A DNA stretch of 64,000 nucleotides from Gelidibacter salicanalis. Lineage in GTDB: Bacteria; Bacteroidota; Bacteroidia; Flavobacteriales; Flavobacteriaceae. Under the pieces are notes generated by a model. The model made no database searches and was not told where the DNA came from. It was given only the letters and a program-made list of their open reading frames with translations. Shown here in pieces: positions 63,243-64,000 of this stretch (its first letter is position 1; every line of letters starts with the position of its first letter). Location of the stretch: assembly GCF_007997285.1 (NCBI RefSeq), contig NZ_VORX01000003.1, positions 124,001 through 188,000 on the forward strand, in the 5' to 3' direction. The translations under genes and the position numbers were made by a program.

Positions 63243-63637
63243 TTATGGTCCGGTCACCCGAATCCCCACTCTGTATTCTGAAGCTTTAATGGAGTCCTGA
63301 GCGCGAGGATATGGGGCAATTTCTAATAGTGCAATGACCATCCCATCAATAAGTGTATCCATTTGAAACTTACTATTGGTATGCAGATTAAACTGGCACA
63401 ACGCGTAATCGTTTTTAATGTAAATGCGGCAGTAGCATCACTCTCCCAAACACATTGCAGCCCCGTTGGACATCTGGAATCGTTAACAACGGAATCCAAA
63501 CATATCTGAACATCCTTTTCAGACGTCCCAAAACACTCGGAAGACTGTAACATCACGGACGATAAGGGGGGCACCTCATTGCTACCACAACCAAAAATTA
63601 ATAAAATCATGACTAGCATTATGCCTTTAGAAACCAT
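63243..63637 (-). pseudogene. Small lipoprotein gene broken by a one-base frameshift
   Basis: From the ATG at 63637 the frame gives a lipoprotein (LLIFGCG) with CPTGLQCVWESDATAAFTLK, then runs into unrelated sequence and a stop at 63323. Adding one base to the run of five Ts at 63412-63416 (five As in the sense strand) restores KNDYALCQFNLHTNSK, VIALLEIAPYPRAQ and EYRVGIRVTGP up to a stop at 63243-63245. The restored 131-residue protein has the CVWxxxA...LLEIxPYP layout seen in a Bacteroidetes lipoprotein family. The lesion is a loss of one A in a homopolymer. It is either a real frameshift or a sequencing/assembly error. Confidence 0.82.
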
Positions 63638-63714
63638 TTAAAACTTGTTTTGTGAGATCAACATTCAGCACCTATTGATCGCGCCATGCAAGTAAAACCT
63701 TTATTAAAATAAGA

Positions 63715-63743
63715 AACCCCAAAGCATTAACTGCTTTGAGGTT
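63715..63743 (-). terminator. Terminator after pyk
   Basis: Twelve-base stem AACCCCAAAGCA / TGCTTTGAGGTT (one G-U pair on the minus strand) with a five-base loop, followed on the minus strand by TTCTTATTTT. It lies 29 bases after the pyk stop. Confidence 0.75.
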
Positions 63744-63771
63744 CAATTTATTTTGATTTAGTATTACTATA

Positions 63772-64000
63772 TTAAAAACTACAACTGGTAATTTCTGTGA
63801 CCCTTAAGGTATTAACCATACCTTTTTCCTGAATCGGCATTGCAGCTAAACTAACCAACATATCTCCAGGTTCTAGATAGCCTTTTTTACAAGCAATGGC
63901 ATTAACGTCCTCAATCGTTTCATCAGTACTTACAAATTTATCGTAGAAAAACGCTTTTACGCCCCACAATAGATTGAGTTGGGTTAAAATTCGTTTGTTA
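63772..64000 (-). CDS. pyk: Pyruvate kinase, C-terminal part only
   Basis: The frame is open to the right edge of the window, giving the last ~75 residues of pyruvate kinase: ILTQLNLLWGVKAFFYDKF, STDETIEDVN, KGYLEPGDMLVSLAAMP and IQEKGMVNTLRVTEI. This is the allosteric/C-terminal domain. The enzyme makes pyruvate and ATP from phosphoenolpyruvate. It is truncated by the window, not by mutation. A terminator follows. Confidence 0.93.
   Translation of the reverse strand, partial: NKRILTQLNLLWGVKAFFYDKFVSTDETIEDVNAIACKKGYLEPGDMLVSLAAMPIQEKGMVNTLRVTEITSCSF

Noticed and set aside
1-64000. tRNA, rRNA, riboswitch, integrase or transposase
   Set aside because: None was recognised on either strand by reading for their conserved sequences; a covariance-model scan would be needed to exclude small RNAs.

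Overview
The window is chromosomal DNA from a member of the Bacteroidetes, most likely family Flavobacteriaceae. The evidence is an AT-rich composition, gene starts without Shine-Dalgarno sequences, many promoters of the TAnnTTTG type (with an upstream TTG in the best cases), numerous signal-peptidase-II lipoproteins, a TonB receptor with a carboxypeptidase-like N-terminal domain, and clade-typical families (DUF3078, DUF2480, DUF4199, DUF5689, Bacteroidetes-type diheme SdhC). I cannot assign a genus from the sequence alone. No rRNA, tRNA, CRISPR array, transposase or prophage module was seen.

Layout. 1-5.9 kb: 3' end of a BON-LysM protein, a thioredoxin-fold lipid/periplasmic protein, mfd and a TerB-like gene. 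5.9-15.8 kb: a small four-helix membrane protein, pbpC, a very large alpha-2-macroglobulin lipoprotein and a lipidated isoaspartyl peptidase, all on the minus strand. 15.9-24.4 kb: an ALDH7-type aldehyde dehydrogenase, then a surface-scavenging locus in which a TonB receptor, a DUF5689 lipoprotein and a small membrane protein are bracketed by two endonuclease/exonuclease/phosphatase genes. 24.5-38.3 kb: hflX, then a long minus-strand stretch with the whole SUF iron-sulfur assembly set (sufA-B-C-D-S, later sufE and a DUF59 gene), interrupted by three lipoprotein genes, a metalloprotease and an ABC exporter. 38.4-45.8 kb: thiL, two paralogous zinc-ribbon microproteins, an alpha/beta hydrolase, a branched-chain amino acid carrier, an ACT-domain protein facing lysC, and an aminopeptidase P. 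46.1-54.2 kb: an outer-membrane beta-barrel, the sdhCAB operon split by a decayed four-helix-bundle (IVP-like) gene, an M28 peptidase and a membrane-anchored MutS-like ATPase. 54.3-64 kb: rplU-rpmA, DUF4199, a tandem M16 peptidase pair, a heavy-metal-associated lipoprotein, a YciI-like lipoprotein, a CYTH protein overlapping an NAD(P)-binding oxidoreductase, dinB, a frameshifted small lipoprotein gene and the 3' end of pyk.

How the genes work together. The SUF genes build Fe-S clusters, which are needed by SdhB among others. PbpC and the alpha-2-macroglobulin form a known envelope defence/repair pairing. The nuclease-TonB-DUF5689 block looks like extracellular nucleic-acid or phosphate scavenging (inference). 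lysC, its neighbouring ACT protein and the amino acid carrier suggest a small amino-acid homeostasis locus.

Most of the window is conserved housekeeping. I did not find a clearly new multi-gene system. The items most worth checking are a single nonsense codon in the sdh-embedded IVP-like gene, a one-base frameshift in a lipoprotein gene near 63.4 kb, the paired zinc-ribbon microproteins, the long helix-hairpin-helix tail on L21, the apparently leaderless thiL and DUF2480 transcripts, and the possible surface export of the alpha-2-macroglobulin.
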